This document shows positions 8,693 through 19,088 of a stretch of 64,000 nt of DNA, one piece after another (within the stretch, counting starts at the first letter, position 1; each line of letters opens with the position of its first letter). The translations under genes and the position numbers were made by a program. The notes under the pieces were generated by a model that was not told the origin of the DNA, ran no database searches, and was given only the letters and a program-made list of their open reading frames with translations. This DNA comes from Flavobacteriales bacterium (GTDB lineage: Bacteria; Bacteroidota; Bacteroidia; Flavobacteriales_D; Sanyastnellaceae), in contig JADKIZ010000004.1 in NCBI GenBank assembly GCA_016722445.1, positions 124,001 through 188,000 on the forward strand, in the 5' to 3' direction.

Positions 8693-9364
8693 ATGAAATT
8701 CTTTATTGATACCGCCAATCTTGATCAAATACGTGAAGCTGCAGAACTCGGCATCCTCGACGGAGTAACTACCAACCCTTCATTGATGGCCAAAGAAGGC
8801 ATTAGTGGAAAAGATCAGGTGATGAAACATTACAAAGCCATTTGCGAAATTGTTGGCGACGGTGATGTAAGTGCAGAAGTCATTGCAACCGATTTGCAGG
8901 GAATGATTACGGAAGGTGAAGAATTGGCAGAATTGCATCCAAACATTGTGGTGAAAATCCCGATGATCAAAGATGGTATCAAAGCTTTGAAGTATTTCAG
9001 TGAAAAAGGCATCAGAACAAATTGCACGCTTGTTTTCTCTGCCGGCCAAGCTTTATTGGCAGCAAAAGCAGGTGCTTCTTATGTATCACCTTTCATTGGC
9101 AGATTGGATGATGTATCTACCGATGGTCTTGACCTCATTGAACAAATCCGTTTGATTTATGACAATTACGGATTTGAAACTGAAATTCTTGCGGCATCTG
9201 TTCGTCACCCCATGCACATCATCAACTGTGCTGAAATTGGTGCGGATGTCATGACAGGTCCTTTGAGTGCTATCCTCGCTTTATTGAAACATCCACTCAC
9301 AGACATTGGCCTTGCTCAGTTTCTTGCCGACCATAAAAAGGCAGCAGAAGCAGTGAAAGCCTGA
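8693..9364 (+). CDS. fsa: Fructose-6-phosphate aldolase (transaldolase-like)
   Basis: This 223-residue cytoplasmic class I aldolase belongs to the small transaldolase/FSA family. It opens MKFFIDTANLDQIREA, has the family motif GVTTNPSL (24-31), and has the Schiff-base lysine in VVKIP (K88). The length fits the FSA/TalC group rather than the roughly 320-residue classical transaldolases. Members either cleave fructose 6-phosphate to dihydroxyacetone and glyceraldehyde 3-phosphate or act as transaldolases in the pentose-phosphate pathway; sequence alone does not decide, and in Bacteroidota transaldolase activity is plausible. The start at 8693 was chosen over an in-frame codon at 8672 because homologues begin MKFF. 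The TsaC-like gene follows after 29 bp. Confidence 0.93.
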   Translation: MKFFIDTANLDQIREAAELGILDGVTTNPSLMAKEGISGKDQVMKHYKAICEIVGDGDVSAEVIATDLQGMITEGEELAELHPNIVVKIPMIKDGIKALKYFSEKGIRTNCTLVFSAGQALLAAKAGASYVSPFIGRLDDVSTDGLDLIEQIRLIYDNYGFETEILAASVRHPMHIINCAEIGADVMTGPLSAILALLKHPLTDIGLAQFLADHKKAAEAVKA

Positions 9365-9393
9365 CGATTCTTTGGTCCAAATAGTGATAAAAA

Positions 9394-10011
9394 ATGATTG
9401 TAGAAATCCTTCCTGAAAATCCGGACCAACGCAAAATCAAACAGGTGGTGGAGTGTTTGAAAAGTGGCGGTGTAATTATTTATCCGACCGATACAGTTTA
9501 CAGTATTGGTTGCGATATCGAAAACAACAAAGCCATCGAACGTATTGCTCGCCTCAAAAACGTGCGGGCCGATAAAGCCAATTTCTCTTTGGTGTGTCAC
9601 GATTTGAGTCACATCACAGAATATTCGCGGCAGGTAAGTAACTCCGTTTTCAAAATGATGAAACGAGCACTACCCGGTCCTTACACATTCATTCTTGAAG
9701 CAGGAAAAAAAATCCCATCCATTTTTTCAGACAGAAAAAAGACCATTGGTATCCGAGTTCCGGATCATCTCATACCTCGTGAAATTGTGAAAGAATTGGG
9801 ACGACCCATCATTGCTACTTCTGTACATGATGACGATGAAATCATCGAATACACGACTGATCCCAATCTCATTCATGAGAAATTCGAACACCTGGTAGAC
9901 ATGGTCATTGACGGTGGATTCTGTGGACTTGAAGCTTCAACTGTTTTGGATTGTACGGGTGCAGTCGTAACTGTAATTCGGGAAGGCAAAGGCACCATCG
10001 ATTTCATCTGA
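9394..10011 (+). CDS. L-threonylcarbamoyladenylate synthase family (Sua5/YciO/YrdC)
   Basis: This 205-residue protein has the YrdC fold. An N-terminal GGVIIYPTDTVYSIG (about 25-39) and the K-x-R...S-x-N-type block KNVRADKANFSLV (about 56-68) bind ATP and carbonate/threonine. The family makes threonylcarbamoyl-AMP for the t6A37 tRNA modification. The length and the C-terminal IREGKGTIDFI resemble the YciO subgroup, whose exact role is less certain than TsaC itself, so the specific activity is inferred. It probably forms an operon with fsa. tsaE, another gene of the t6A pathway, is at 27058. Confidence 0.88.
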   Translation: MIVEILPENPDQRKIKQVVECLKSGGVIIYPTDTVYSIGCDIENNKAIERIARLKNVRADKANFSLVCHDLSHITEYSRQVSNSVFKMMKRALPGPYTFILEAGKKIPSIFSDRKKTIGIRVPDHLIPREIVKELGRPIIATSVHDDDEIIEYTTDPNLIHEKFEHLVDMVIDGGFCGLEASTVLDCTGAVVTVIREGKGTIDFI

Positions 10012-10061
10012 ACGTCATTGCTTTCAAGATAAAAATTATTCCTCTTTTCATGCAATCTTCC

Positions 10062-11556
10062 TCAGGCCATCAATTCTGTGATGGCAAGTGGTAAATGCGC
10101 GATAATGTCACTGGCCAACAATCCCACACCTGTCAATGACGTAGCGAAATCTCCGGCGAGTCCATGCACATACACTCCCAATGGCGCGGCATCCTCCGGC
10201 TTGTAACCTTGGGCAAGAAACGATGTGATGACTCCTGTGAGTACATCTCCGGAACCGGCTGTAGCCATGGCAGGATTTCCACTTGCATTAAAAAACAAAC
10301 GACCATCTGGCAAAGCCGTGGCACTGTGCGCTCCTTTGAGCACTATGATCAAATCATGTTTCGAAGACATCAATCTCAGTGTTTCCAATCGTGAAAAATG
10401 ATCATCGTGTTCTCCAAACAATCTGTCAAACTCGCCAACATGAGGTGTTAATATACTTTTCGAAGGAACATCTTTCAATAATTTTTTTGTTGCGATGAGG
10501 TTGATGGCATCTGCATCCAATACCAAAGGCCCAGAATTTTCATGTAAAAATCTCCGGAGCATCATAGCTGTTTCAGGAGCCTGTCCGATGCCCGGACAAA
10601 TTCCTGTCGCATCAAATCCTATCGATGGTTTACATGATGATAATGCTTCCACACCATCATCTGGATCGCACATCGCTTCTGGCAAAGCGGTAAGAAGTGC
10701 TTGTTCTGCACATGAAGGCACACTCACAGTGACAAGTCCTGCGCCTGCCCTCAGCACAGCGCGAGCTGCCAGTATTGCAGCGCCGGTTTTACCGCGACTG
10801 CCTGCAACAATCCTCGCATGACCAAATTGATTTTTATGACTGAATTTTTTTCTAGGAATAACGATCTCAGATGCCTCTCTTGATTGAAAAAACACCAGAT
10901 CACATGGTTCCTTTTCTTCAAAATCTTCATCCAGGCCAATCGAAACAATCTGCAGCGCTCCGACATAACGATGATTTTCCGGAAACATCATCGCGTTTGG
11001 GAACTTCGATGGCCAGGGTAAGATCAGCACAAATGACCGCACCGGCTTGCGCTTCCATCAAATCGGGTAACATACCTGAAGGAACGTCAATAGATATTTT
11101 ACGCTGAGGAAGTTCATTGATCTTTTCAACAAGATCAGCACGCCAACCATCGAGAATCCTATTCAAACCATTGCCAAAAATGGCATCTATGATCACCACA
11201 TCCTCGCTCAAAACAGGCCATTCTGAATCTTCTTTTAAAAAATTTACAGCGATATCCGCTCCCACGACTTCGTCGAGGAAATGTCTGAAATCAGGGCTTC
11301 CTTGGTCGGGATCACCAACAATCAAGACCCTTACTTCGTTGCTGTGTTGATGTAATGAAAGTGCGATCACCAGACCATCACCACCATTGTTACCTGTGCC
11401 GCAAAAAAACACAAACTCCGTACTCAATTCTTTCTCCATGATTTCTCTGGCACACTCTTCACCAGCTACACTCATCAATTCATAAGAATGTTGGTGATGT
11501 TTGCTGATGGTCTCTTGGTCCCATTTGGCGACTACCGGTGAAGTGAACATTTTCAT
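10062..11556 (-). CDS. nnr: Bifunctional NAD(P)H-hydrate epimerase / ADP-dependent dehydratase, frameshifted
   Basis: The product repairs hydrated NADH/NADPH. The N-terminal epimerase half begins MKMFTSPVVAKWDQ and carries the nucleotide-binding motif GTGNNGGDGLV. The C-terminal kinase-like dehydratase half has NPAMATAGSGDVLTG near the end. The two halves are in different frames. The epimerase frame reads IEVPKR up to about 10992, and the family sequence resumes as AMMFPENHRYVG one base out of phase. One missing base at about 10990-10998 explains this. Read together the gene is about 498 codons, the normal length for the fused enzyme. I read it as a sequencing error or recent lesion. The start at 11556 fits homologues; ATG 11550 is an alternative. 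Confidence 0.9.
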
Positions 11557-11818
11557 GATACAAATTTGAGTGGTAATGGTGCTCAAGCCAAAAGCAATCT
11601 GACTGCTTACACAAATTGCCGCCAGACCGCAGAAAAAGACCATTCTTCCGATCAAGAAAGTGTTCAATCCAGTTCTGAAGCTATTCCAACATCAATAAGT
11701 TGAATATTCAGTGGTTTAACACAACACTCGTCCACAATTCGCCGTTCGCAAGTTTAACAACCAGCAAGGAACACACTTTGGCCCGATTTTACTTTCGGAC
11801 ATTGGTAAAAACCACCTC

Positions 11819-14800
11819 ATGAAAAACGTAAAGAAACTGCTCTTTGCCCTGCTCGCGGCTTTTATATCGCTGAATGTCGCAGCACAGGTGCCCGTTGCTT
11901 TGTATGACAATACAAAGATTTATAGGGAAGCTTTGGAACTTTTCGACCACGAAAAATATGTTCCGGCAAAGGAAAAATTCGAGGATTTCATCAGACTCGA
12001 AAAAAACCCTCAACATGCCTTGCGCATCAATTCAGAGTATTACAGCGGAGTTTGTGCGCTTTATCTGCTGCATAAAGATGCCGAATACCAACTTGAAAAG
12101 TTCGTTCTTGAGCATCCAGATTCTCCATGGAAACAACGTGCTTTTTTCGAGCTGGCGACTTTCAACTATCAGAAAAAATCCTATAAAAAAGCGCTTGAAT
12201 GGTTCGATCATGTAGATATGAAAGAACTGAGCAATGCAGAAAAAACTGAGTTTTATTACAAACGAGGTCATGCTCGTTTTGAAGAAGGCGATAAATCGAA
12301 TGCCCGTGTCGATTTCTTTGAAGCCAAACAAAATGAAAGCGAATTCAAACAACCTGCGCTTTACTACTACAGCCATATCACCTATGAACAAGGTGATTAT
12401 CAAACCGCACTAGAAGGTTTTTTACAGCTCGAGAATGATCCTGTATTCAAGGCTTTGATGCCATATTACATCACACAGATTTACTACAAACAAAAAAAGT
12501 ACGATGAAGTTCTTCGTTACGGCCCAACAGCATTGGCTCAAGCCGAAACCAATGCGACCAAACGTGTTCCAGAAATTGCAAGACTGATTGGCGATTCATA
12601 TTGTATTAAAGAAAATTATGCAGCTGCATTGCCCTACCTCGAGCAATATCATGCTGCTACTGACAAGGCCGAGATAACACGTGAAGATTATTATCAGCTT
12701 GGTTATGCCTATCATAAAACCAGTCAATGGCAAAAAGCAGTGGATAGCTATGGAAACTGTGATGATGAAAACGACGAACTTCATCAACGTTCTTCTTACA
12801 ACATGGGAGAATGTTATCTCAAACTGGAGCAAAAAGAATACGCAAGAAATGCATTTGAAGATGCATCGAACATGACGTTCAATCCGGAGATACAGGAAGA
12901 TGCGATGTTCAACTATGCTAAACTCGCGTTTGAACTATCCTACAATCCATTTCATGAAGCCATCACCGCATTTGAAGAGTATCTGGAAAAATATCCGAAT
13001 AGCAAAAGACGCGATGAAGCATATGAATTTCTGTTGAACGTGTATATGAAAACACGCAACTATGAAAGAGCCCTCGCCGCTCTCGAAAAAATTCAGAATA
13101 AAGACAATCGCGTGAAAGAAGCTTATCAGGTCGTAGCATACAACAGAGGTGTCGAACTTTTTCAAGCTGAAAAATTTGCTGATGCCGATAAGTCATTCGA
13201 CAAAGTTTTCACCTATCAAATCAATCCTGTAGTAAGTGCAGATTCACGTTTCTGGAAAGCAGAAGTGAGTTATCGCCTACGCGATTACAACAAAGCTATT
13301 CAGCGCTATCAAGAATTTTTTACGGAAGCTGGAGCATACAACAGTGAATTCTATGGTGCGGCACATTACGGCTTCGGATATGCCTATTTCAAAAAAGGTT
13401 TGGATGAAGACAATTTTGACCTTTCAACAAATCTTTTCACCAATGCCAATACATCCTTTAGAAAATACGTCGATGGCAGCCACGCAAAGATCCCAAAAAA
13501 GTAAGTGACAGCTATCTCCGAATTGGCGATTGTTTTTATGTGAATAAAAGCTATGCACAAGCCATTCAATATTATGACAAGGCTGCATCTGAAGATCAGG
13601 CAGGTCGCGAATATGCCTTGTATCAAAAAGCCATGAGCTATGGATTCGACGGACAACCTGACAAAAAAAGTTGGGTGCTCAAAAGTCTTTTGACGGAAAA
13701 TCCTGACTCAAAATTTGAAGTGGATGCAAAGTATGAGTTGGCAAAAACATATCTGCTTCAAAACAGATTGTCTGAAGCAAAAACCTACTACGGTGATATT
13801 CTAAAAAATCACACCGCATCGCAGTACGCAAAAGTTTCTTTGAAGGACATGTGCCTCATTTATGTGAAAGAAGGGAACAACGAAATGGTGAAAGAATCCT
13901 GGACAGAAATCAAAACAAAGTACAAAAGTGATCCTGTGGTGTGCGATGCTTATGCCATTTGCAAATCTGTTCTGATTGAAGATCCCGAGTTCCAGAATGA
14001 TGCCATCACCATCTGTGGCGCATCCAAAACAGAAGTGGAAGAAGAAGTGTATACCAAAGCAGTTGCTTATGCGCAGGATGGCGATTGTAACACGGCTATC
14101 ATCAAGCTGAGCGATTACCTAAACAAATTCCAACCTGCATATTACGGTTTGGATGCCAACTACTATCTCGCCAATTGTTATTTCGATAAGAAGGACTTCA
14201 ATAAATGTCTCGAGGCATGTAATGCTGTCATCGCACAAGGATCATCGAATTATCTCGAAGAATGCCTCGTTATGGCCGCAACGATATCATACAACAATGA
14301 AGATTACACCCAAGCTCTAAATCATTACCGTGATTTGGAACAGACTGCTTTGCTGAAGAACAATATTCTGGAAGCACAGATCGGATTGATGAGATGTTAT
14401 TACAAAATCGGTGAATTTGCTGATGCAAGAATGTATGCCGACAAAGTCATTTCCAATGTAAGTACTCCGGAAGAAATCAGGACTACAGCCTACCTGTGGC
14501 GCGGACGAATCCTGAAACAGAATTCAGAATACGATGCTGCTATTGCTGATTACAAAGAAGTGATCAAAAGGATTGGCGCATCGGAAGCAGCAGCAGAATC
14601 GAAATATGGAATTTCATTTTGTCTATACTCCAAAGGTGAATACAAAAAAACCGAAACAGAATTATTTCAGTTGATTGAAAAATATTCCGGTTATCCCGAA
14701 TGGAAATACCGGGCATTCCTGTTGTTGGCAGACACTTACATGGGTATGAAAGACTATTTCCAGGCTCGTGCAACAGTGAACGCCATTCTGGAAAATGTCA

Positions 14801-14925
14801 CAGAACAATGGGTGATTGACGAAGCCAATCATAGAAAAGCACAGTTGGATGCGCTGGAAAATCCGCAACCAACCAGCGGCGGAAACAATGACATTGAAAT
14901 TGATCTCGTACCAGACAACAATTAA
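11819..14925 (+). CDS. Large tetratricopeptide-repeat protein, frameshifted
   Basis: This exported protein of about 1035 residues has a signal peptide (1-22, ending NVAAQ) followed by many TPR units, for example YKKALEWFDHV, YQTALEGFLQL, YNKAIQRYQEF and YAQAIQYYDKA. The reading frame breaks once. The upstream frame ends in a stop at 13504, while family sequence resumes one base out of phase as DPKKVSDSYLRIGDCF. One missing base at about 13478-13485 restores a single gene. The C-terminus (IEIDLVPDNN) lies 12 bp before an outer-membrane barrel gene. Such long periplasmic TPR proteins beside a barrel protein recur in Bacteroidota, and a role in outer-membrane assembly or scaffolding is inference. 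The 262 bp upstream of this gene, shared with nnr, show no clear element. Confidence 0.85.
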
Positions 14926-14937
14926 ACACACTCGATC

Positions 14938-16746
14938 ATGAACATGAATATCCGAATTATCCTGATACTCGTATTCAACGCTGCCATCGGAGTGTTGAAT
15001 GCACAGCGAGATACAACGCTGACTTATGATGCTATTTTCACAGGAGAAAGAAAATTATTCCTCCGTGATGCCAATAAAATTTCGGTCTTCCCTGTCACCA
15101 AAGACAGCGTGGTACAGATGACCAAAATTCAATACAGCACACTTCCTATGCCGAAGGCTGTCACCATTGAACCGCAAATCATTCCCGCTGCCAAAATCAA
15201 TGTGGATGAAAAACTCGGGTATCTGTATCGCGGATACATCAAGGCGGGTTATGGTACATACAACACCATTCCAGTTGACTTTTATTACACCGATGGAAGA
15301 TCGAAAAAAGGAACTTACGGTGTACACTATCAACTCCTTCGAGGTGATGGCGTAAGTCTCGATGACAAGGATAGCATTGCAGATCGCTATAGCGACAACC
15401 GAGCAGAAGTGTGGGGCAAGTGGTTCTTCAACAAAACACAGCTCATTGGTAAAATGAATTGGGAGCGCAACCTCACCCATTGGTATGGCGGTTTGGATGT
15501 GAAAAACGATTCAACCATCCCTCCATTTGACAGTCTGAAATTTGAGCAACGCATGAACACCCTCGGAGGCGGTATGCGTTTCCTTTCCTATCAGCGCGAT
15601 ACAGGTGATTTTAATTTCGATGGTGAAATTTATTTGCGCAATTCGAAAGATCATTATGCCGGCAGCGAAACCAATTTTGATTTCCTTGCTCACGGCAGAA
15701 TGCTTGAAGATAGCACGCTCTATGCGATGGATATCGGAGTGAACTACAACAAATTCAAATTCACCGGTCCAAAACTCGATGGATTGAACATGGATCTGAA
15801 TAACACGCTGGCTTATGAAGCGGACGACAGTGATTTCAAAGCGAGATCATGGGACAACGCTGTGATCAAATTTGTGCCGACAGCCAGCACAACTTGGAAA
15901 GGACTTCGCGCAAAAGTGGGTATGGGAATTTATATTGAAGGCCGGAGCTCAAATCCAGGCCATTTCTACCCACTTGCAGATGTGAGTTACAATATCCTCG
16001 ATGGAGTGATCGTGCCATACGCTGGTGTCAGGGGAAATGTAGAACCAACGACCTACCTTTCATTGTATCGTGAAAATCCGTTCATTCAAACCTTCCCCAA
16101 ACTGCGTAACAAGAACAACAAACTGGATGTGTATGCCGGAATTGGTGGAGCCGTTTCGCATGCGATCTCATACAGCGTCGGATTCAATTACCTTGAATAT
16201 GGCAATTTCGCATATTTCATCAACGATACGCTCACTTTTGCCGCTAACAACTATTACACACACGGAAACGTATTTCATGTCGTTTATGACGATCTGACGG
16301 CTTACAATTTCCATGGAGAACTCGCTTTGTATGCAGGCGAAAAATGGAAAGCCAATGTTCGCGGGGACTATTTCAAATATGAAACAGACCTTGAAACCCG
16401 CCCATGGCATCAGCCTTCCATCAAGATCATGGCCAATGCCCAATACAATCTAAAAAGTAAATTCATCATTGGCACGGATATCTTCTACATTGGTTCAAGA
16501 TGGGCCAAATCGACCATTCCGGTGAGTGGCGGTAAGGAAGTTGTGGATGAATTTTACGGGACAAAATCCTACGAATACAAACTGAAAGGATTCCTCGATG
16601 CCAATTTCAAGGTTGAATACCGCTATAACAAGCGACTTTCCATGTGGACGCAATTCAACAACGCTTTTGCCATGAAATACCAACGTTGGGGAGGCTTTAA
16701 CAACCAACAATTTTTGGCCATGCTTGGAGCCACGTATGCCTTCTAA
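14938..16746 (+). CDS. Outer-membrane beta-barrel protein (TonB-dependent-receptor-like, no plug seen)
   Basis: This 602-residue protein has a signal peptide (1-22, ending VLNAQ). From about residue 95 it shows alternating amphipathic strands with aromatic girdles, for example YRGYIKAGYGTYN, and ends in a strand finishing TYAF, a C-terminal aromatic typical of outer-membrane barrels. There is no plug domain or TonB box that I recognise, so it is unlikely to be a classical TonB-dependent receptor. It lies 12 bp after the long TPR gene, and the two are probably co-transcribed and work together. Substrate and function are unknown. Confidence 0.8.
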   Translation: MNMNIRIILILVFNAAIGVLNAQRDTTLTYDAIFTGERKLFLRDANKISVFPVTKDSVVQMTKIQYSTLPMPKAVTIEPQIIPAAKINVDEKLGYLYRGYIKAGYGTYNTIPVDFYYTDGRSKKGTYGVHYQLLRGDGVSLDDKDSIADRYSDNRAEVWGKWFFNKTQLIGKMNWERNLTHWYGGLDVKNDSTIPPFDSLKFEQRMNTLGGGMRFLSYQRDTGDFNFDGEIYLRNSKDHYAGSETNFDFLAHGRMLEDSTLYAMDIGVNYNKFKFTGPKLDGLNMDLNNTLAYEADDSDFKARSWDNAVIKFVPTASTTWKGLRAKVGMGIYIEGRSSNPGHFYPLADVSYNILDGVIVPYAGVRGNVEPTTYLSLYRENPFIQTFPKLRNKNNKLDVYAGIGGAVSHAISYSVGFNYLEYGNFAYFINDTLTFAANNYYTHGNVFHVVYDDLTAYNFHGELALYAGEKWKANVRGDYFKYETDLETRPWHQPSIKIMANAQYNLKSKFIIGTDIFYIGSRWAKSTIPVSGGKEVVDEFYGTKSYEYKLKGFLDANFKVEYRYNKRLSMWTQFNNAFAMKYQRWGGFNNQQFLAMLGATYAF

Positions 16747-16832
16747 AATCCAGTTGAATTTCAACCCTTTTTCAGCACAATTCCCAAACTGCTGAAAATA
16801 GGTAAAAAAGCACCTGAAAACAAACACAATTC

Positions 16833-16877
16833 AAACACCGCTAAAACCCTTATATATCAAGGGATTCAGCGGTGTTT
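16833..16877. terminator. Long hairpin after the barrel-protein gene
   Basis: A 10-bp perfect stem (16833-16842 with 16868-16877) encloses a second imperfect stem, ACCCTT with AAGGGA. The downstream T content is weak, so it may be an attenuator-like or bidirectional stop rather than a strong intrinsic terminator. It lies 87 bp after the stop codon at 16746. Confidence 0.5.
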
Positions 16878-16941
16878 ATAGTTTGTGAAAAATTGTAACT
16901 CAGAATACCCAAAAAATGCAGTTTCTAAGGCACAACTTTCG

Positions 16942-16949
16942 TAAATTTG
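16942..16949 (+). promoter_or_regulatory. Candidate Bacteroidota -7 box for gyrB
   Basis: TAAATTTG matches TAnnTTTG exactly, about 95 bp upstream of the gyrB ATG. A hairpin with flanking A- and T-runs (16956-16990) follows immediately, so a transcript starting here would carry that stem-loop near its 5' end. No clean -33 TTG is seen at 19-21 bp. Confidence 0.45.
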
Positions 16950-16955
16950 CGTACC

Positions 16956-16990
16956 TTAAAAAAAGGCTGTTTGACACAGCTTTTTTTATT
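16956..16990 (+). terminator. Hairpin with T-run in the gyrB leader
   Basis: A stem made of GGCTGT and ACAGCT-type arms, with A-run and T-run extensions on its two sides, sits 7 bp after the candidate -7 box and about 55 bp before the gyrB ATG. It has the form of an intrinsic terminator. It could end readthrough from upstream or attenuate gyrB; which is not decidable here. Confidence 0.5.
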
Positions 16991-17043
16991 ACCTGATAGT
17001 CAATAACAAATTCTAAAAAATAACCGTGGAAGAAAGTCTTACT

Positions 17044-19005
17044 ATGAGCGAAGAAACGAAAACCAAAACCGCTTCAAATTACACTGCAGACAACATTCAA
17101 AGTCTTGAAGGTATGGAGCACGTGCGTATGCGCCCATCGATGTATATCGGTGATACAGGTGTACGTGGTCTCCACCATCTCGTATATGAAGTTGTAGACA
17201 ACTCCATTGACGAAGCGCTTGCGGGATATTGCGATACCATCACTGTAAGCATCAACGAAGACAATTCCATTACCGTTACAGATAACGGACGTGGTATTCC
17301 TGTTGATATACACAAAAAAGAAGGGGTTTCTGCCCTTCAGGTGGTTATGACGAAAATCGGTGCCGGTGGTAAATTCGATAAAGGTTCTTACAAAGTATCG
17401 GGTGGTTTGCACGGTGTCGGTGTGAGTTGCGTAAATGCACTTTCTACTCACCTCCGTGCTGAAGTTCACCGCGAAGGAAAAATGTATGAGCAGGAATACA
17501 GTATCGGAAAACCTCTTTACCCAGCTCGTGAAGTGGGACCTACAGATCGTCGTGGTACTACCGTAACTTTCAAACCGGACACTTCCATCTTTGATGTATT
17601 CGAATACAACTACGTTACTCTCGCTGGTCGTTTAAGAGAACTTTCTTTCCTCAATAAAGGAATCAAACTTACCCTCACGGATAAGCGCGTCATTGACGAA
17701 AACGGCAACCCAAAATCGGATACATTTTTCTCCAGTGAAGGTCTCATCGAATTCGTAAAATACCTCGATGAAACGCGTCCTGCCATCATCGGTAAAATCA
17801 TTCACATGGAACGTACCGATGGAGAAATTCCGGTGGAAGTTGCCATGGTTTACAACGACTCTTTCAACGAAAACGTTCATTCGTATGTAAACAATATCAA
17901 TACACACGAAGGTGGTACTCACCTCAGTGGTTTTAGAAGAGGTCTTACTGCAACACTGAAAACCTTCGCGGAAAAAAGTGGTATGCTGGAAAAACTAAAA
18001 CTCGAAATTTCTGCCGATGACTTCCGAGAAGGTCTCACAGCAGTTGTTTCAGTGAAAGTGGCAGAACCTCAATTCGAAGGACAGACCAAAACGAAACTCG
18101 GAAACCGTGAAGCAGATGCCCCGGTTTCTCAAGTGGTGCGCGAAATGCTGGAAGCTTATCTCGAGGAAAACCCTCAAGATGCCAAGCAAATCGTAAACAA
18201 AGTCGTTCTTGCTGCTCAAGCCAGACACGCGGCTAAAAAAGCTCGTGAAATGGTGCAGCGTAAAGGTGTTGGCGGCGGTGGCGGTTTGCCTGGAAAACTT
18301 GCTGACTGTGCCGAAAAAGATCCTGCACGCTCTGAGTTGTTCCTCGTTGAGGGTGACTCCGCAGGTGGTACTGCTAAACAAGGTCGTGACCGCCAGTTTC
18401 AAGCGATTCTTCCACTCCGTGGTAAAATCCTGAACGTGGAAAAAGCCATGCAACACAAAGTGTTCGAAAACGAGGAAATCCGAAATATGTACACCGCTCT
18501 CGGTGTAAGTATCGGAACAGAAGACGACAGCAAAGCTCTCAACATCGCCAAACTTCGCTATCACAAAGTGGTGATCATGTGTGATGCCGACGTTGACGGT
18601 AGCCACATCGAAACACTTATCTTGACCTTCTATTTCCGACACATGAAAGAGCTGATTGAAAAAGGTCACATCTATATCGCTACTCCTCCACTCTACCTCG
18701 TGAAAAAAGGTCAGAAAGCTGAGTACGCATGGAACGAAGAACAACGCGATGCACTCATCGCTGAGATGAAAGGAAATTCCGACGCATCAACAGTCAATGT
18801 TCAGCGATACAAGGGTCTCGGTGAAATGAATGCTGAGCAGCTTTGGGAAACAACCATGAATCCTGAAAAGCGCACGCTCCGCAGAGTAACCATCGAAAAC
18901 GCCGCTGAATGCGACCACATCTTCTCAATGCTGATGGGCGATGAAGTACCACCGCGTCGTGCCTTTATCGAGTCAAATGCGAAGTACGCCAAGATTGACG
19001 CATAA
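17044..19005 (+). CDS. gyrB: DNA gyrase subunit B
   Basis: This is the ATPase subunit of type IIA topoisomerase, which introduces negative supercoils with GyrA. It has GHKL motifs EVVDNSIDEALAG, DNGRGIPVDIH and GGLHGVGVSCVNALS in the first 150 residues. The TOPRIM motif EGDSAGGTAKQGRDR is near residue 438, and DADVDGSHI is near 516. It ends SNAKYAKIDA. At 653 residues it lacks the roughly 165-residue insertion of E. coli GyrB, as most bacteria do. The start at ATG 17044 is preferred; an in-frame GTG at 17026 would add six residues. Confidence 0.97.
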   Translation: MSEETKTKTASNYTADNIQSLEGMEHVRMRPSMYIGDTGVRGLHHLVYEVVDNSIDEALAGYCDTITVSINEDNSITVTDNGRGIPVDIHKKEGVSALQVVMTKIGAGGKFDKGSYKVSGGLHGVGVSCVNALSTHLRAEVHREGKMYEQEYSIGKPLYPAREVGPTDRRGTTVTFKPDTSIFDVFEYNYVTLAGRLRELSFLNKGIKLTLTDKRVIDENGNPKSDTFFSSEGLIEFVKYLDETRPAIIGKIIHMERTDGEIPVEVAMVYNDSFNENVHSYVNNINTHEGGTHLSGFRRGLTATLKTFAEKSGMLEKLKLEISADDFREGLTAVVSVKVAEPQFEGQTKTKLGNREADAPVSQVVREMLEAYLEENPQDAKQIVNKVVLAAQARHAAKKAREMVQRKGVGGGGGLPGKLADCAEKDPARSELFLVEGDSAGGTAKQGRDRQFQAILPLRGKILNVEKAMQHKVFENEEIRNMYTALGVSIGTEDDSKALNIAKLRYHKVVIMCDADVDGSHIETLILTFYFRHMKELIEKGHIYIATPPLYLVKKGQKAEYAWNEEQRDALIAEMKGNSDASTVNVQRYKGLGEMNAEQLWETTMNPEKRTLRRVTIENAAECDHIFSMLMGDEVPPRRAFIESNAKYAKIDA

Positions 19006-19026
19006 TTTTTGCAAGAATCATCATAC

Positions 19027-19055
19027 AAGGAGGCCATATGGCCTCCTTTTTTTTT
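19027..19055 (+). terminator. Rho-independent terminator after gyrB
   Basis: A nearly perfect palindrome centred on CATATG (arms AGGAGGCC and GGCCTCCT, 19029-19047) is followed by eight or more T residues. It lies 23 bp after the gyrB stop codon. Confidence 0.88.
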
Positions 19056-19088
19056 GGATCATATCATCGATTTGTTTTCCTTCGTTGT

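Noticed and set aside
18049..18744. 231-codon open frame antisense to gyrB
   Set aside because: It lies entirely inside gyrB on the other strand, with no domain or start signal; a by-product of codon use.
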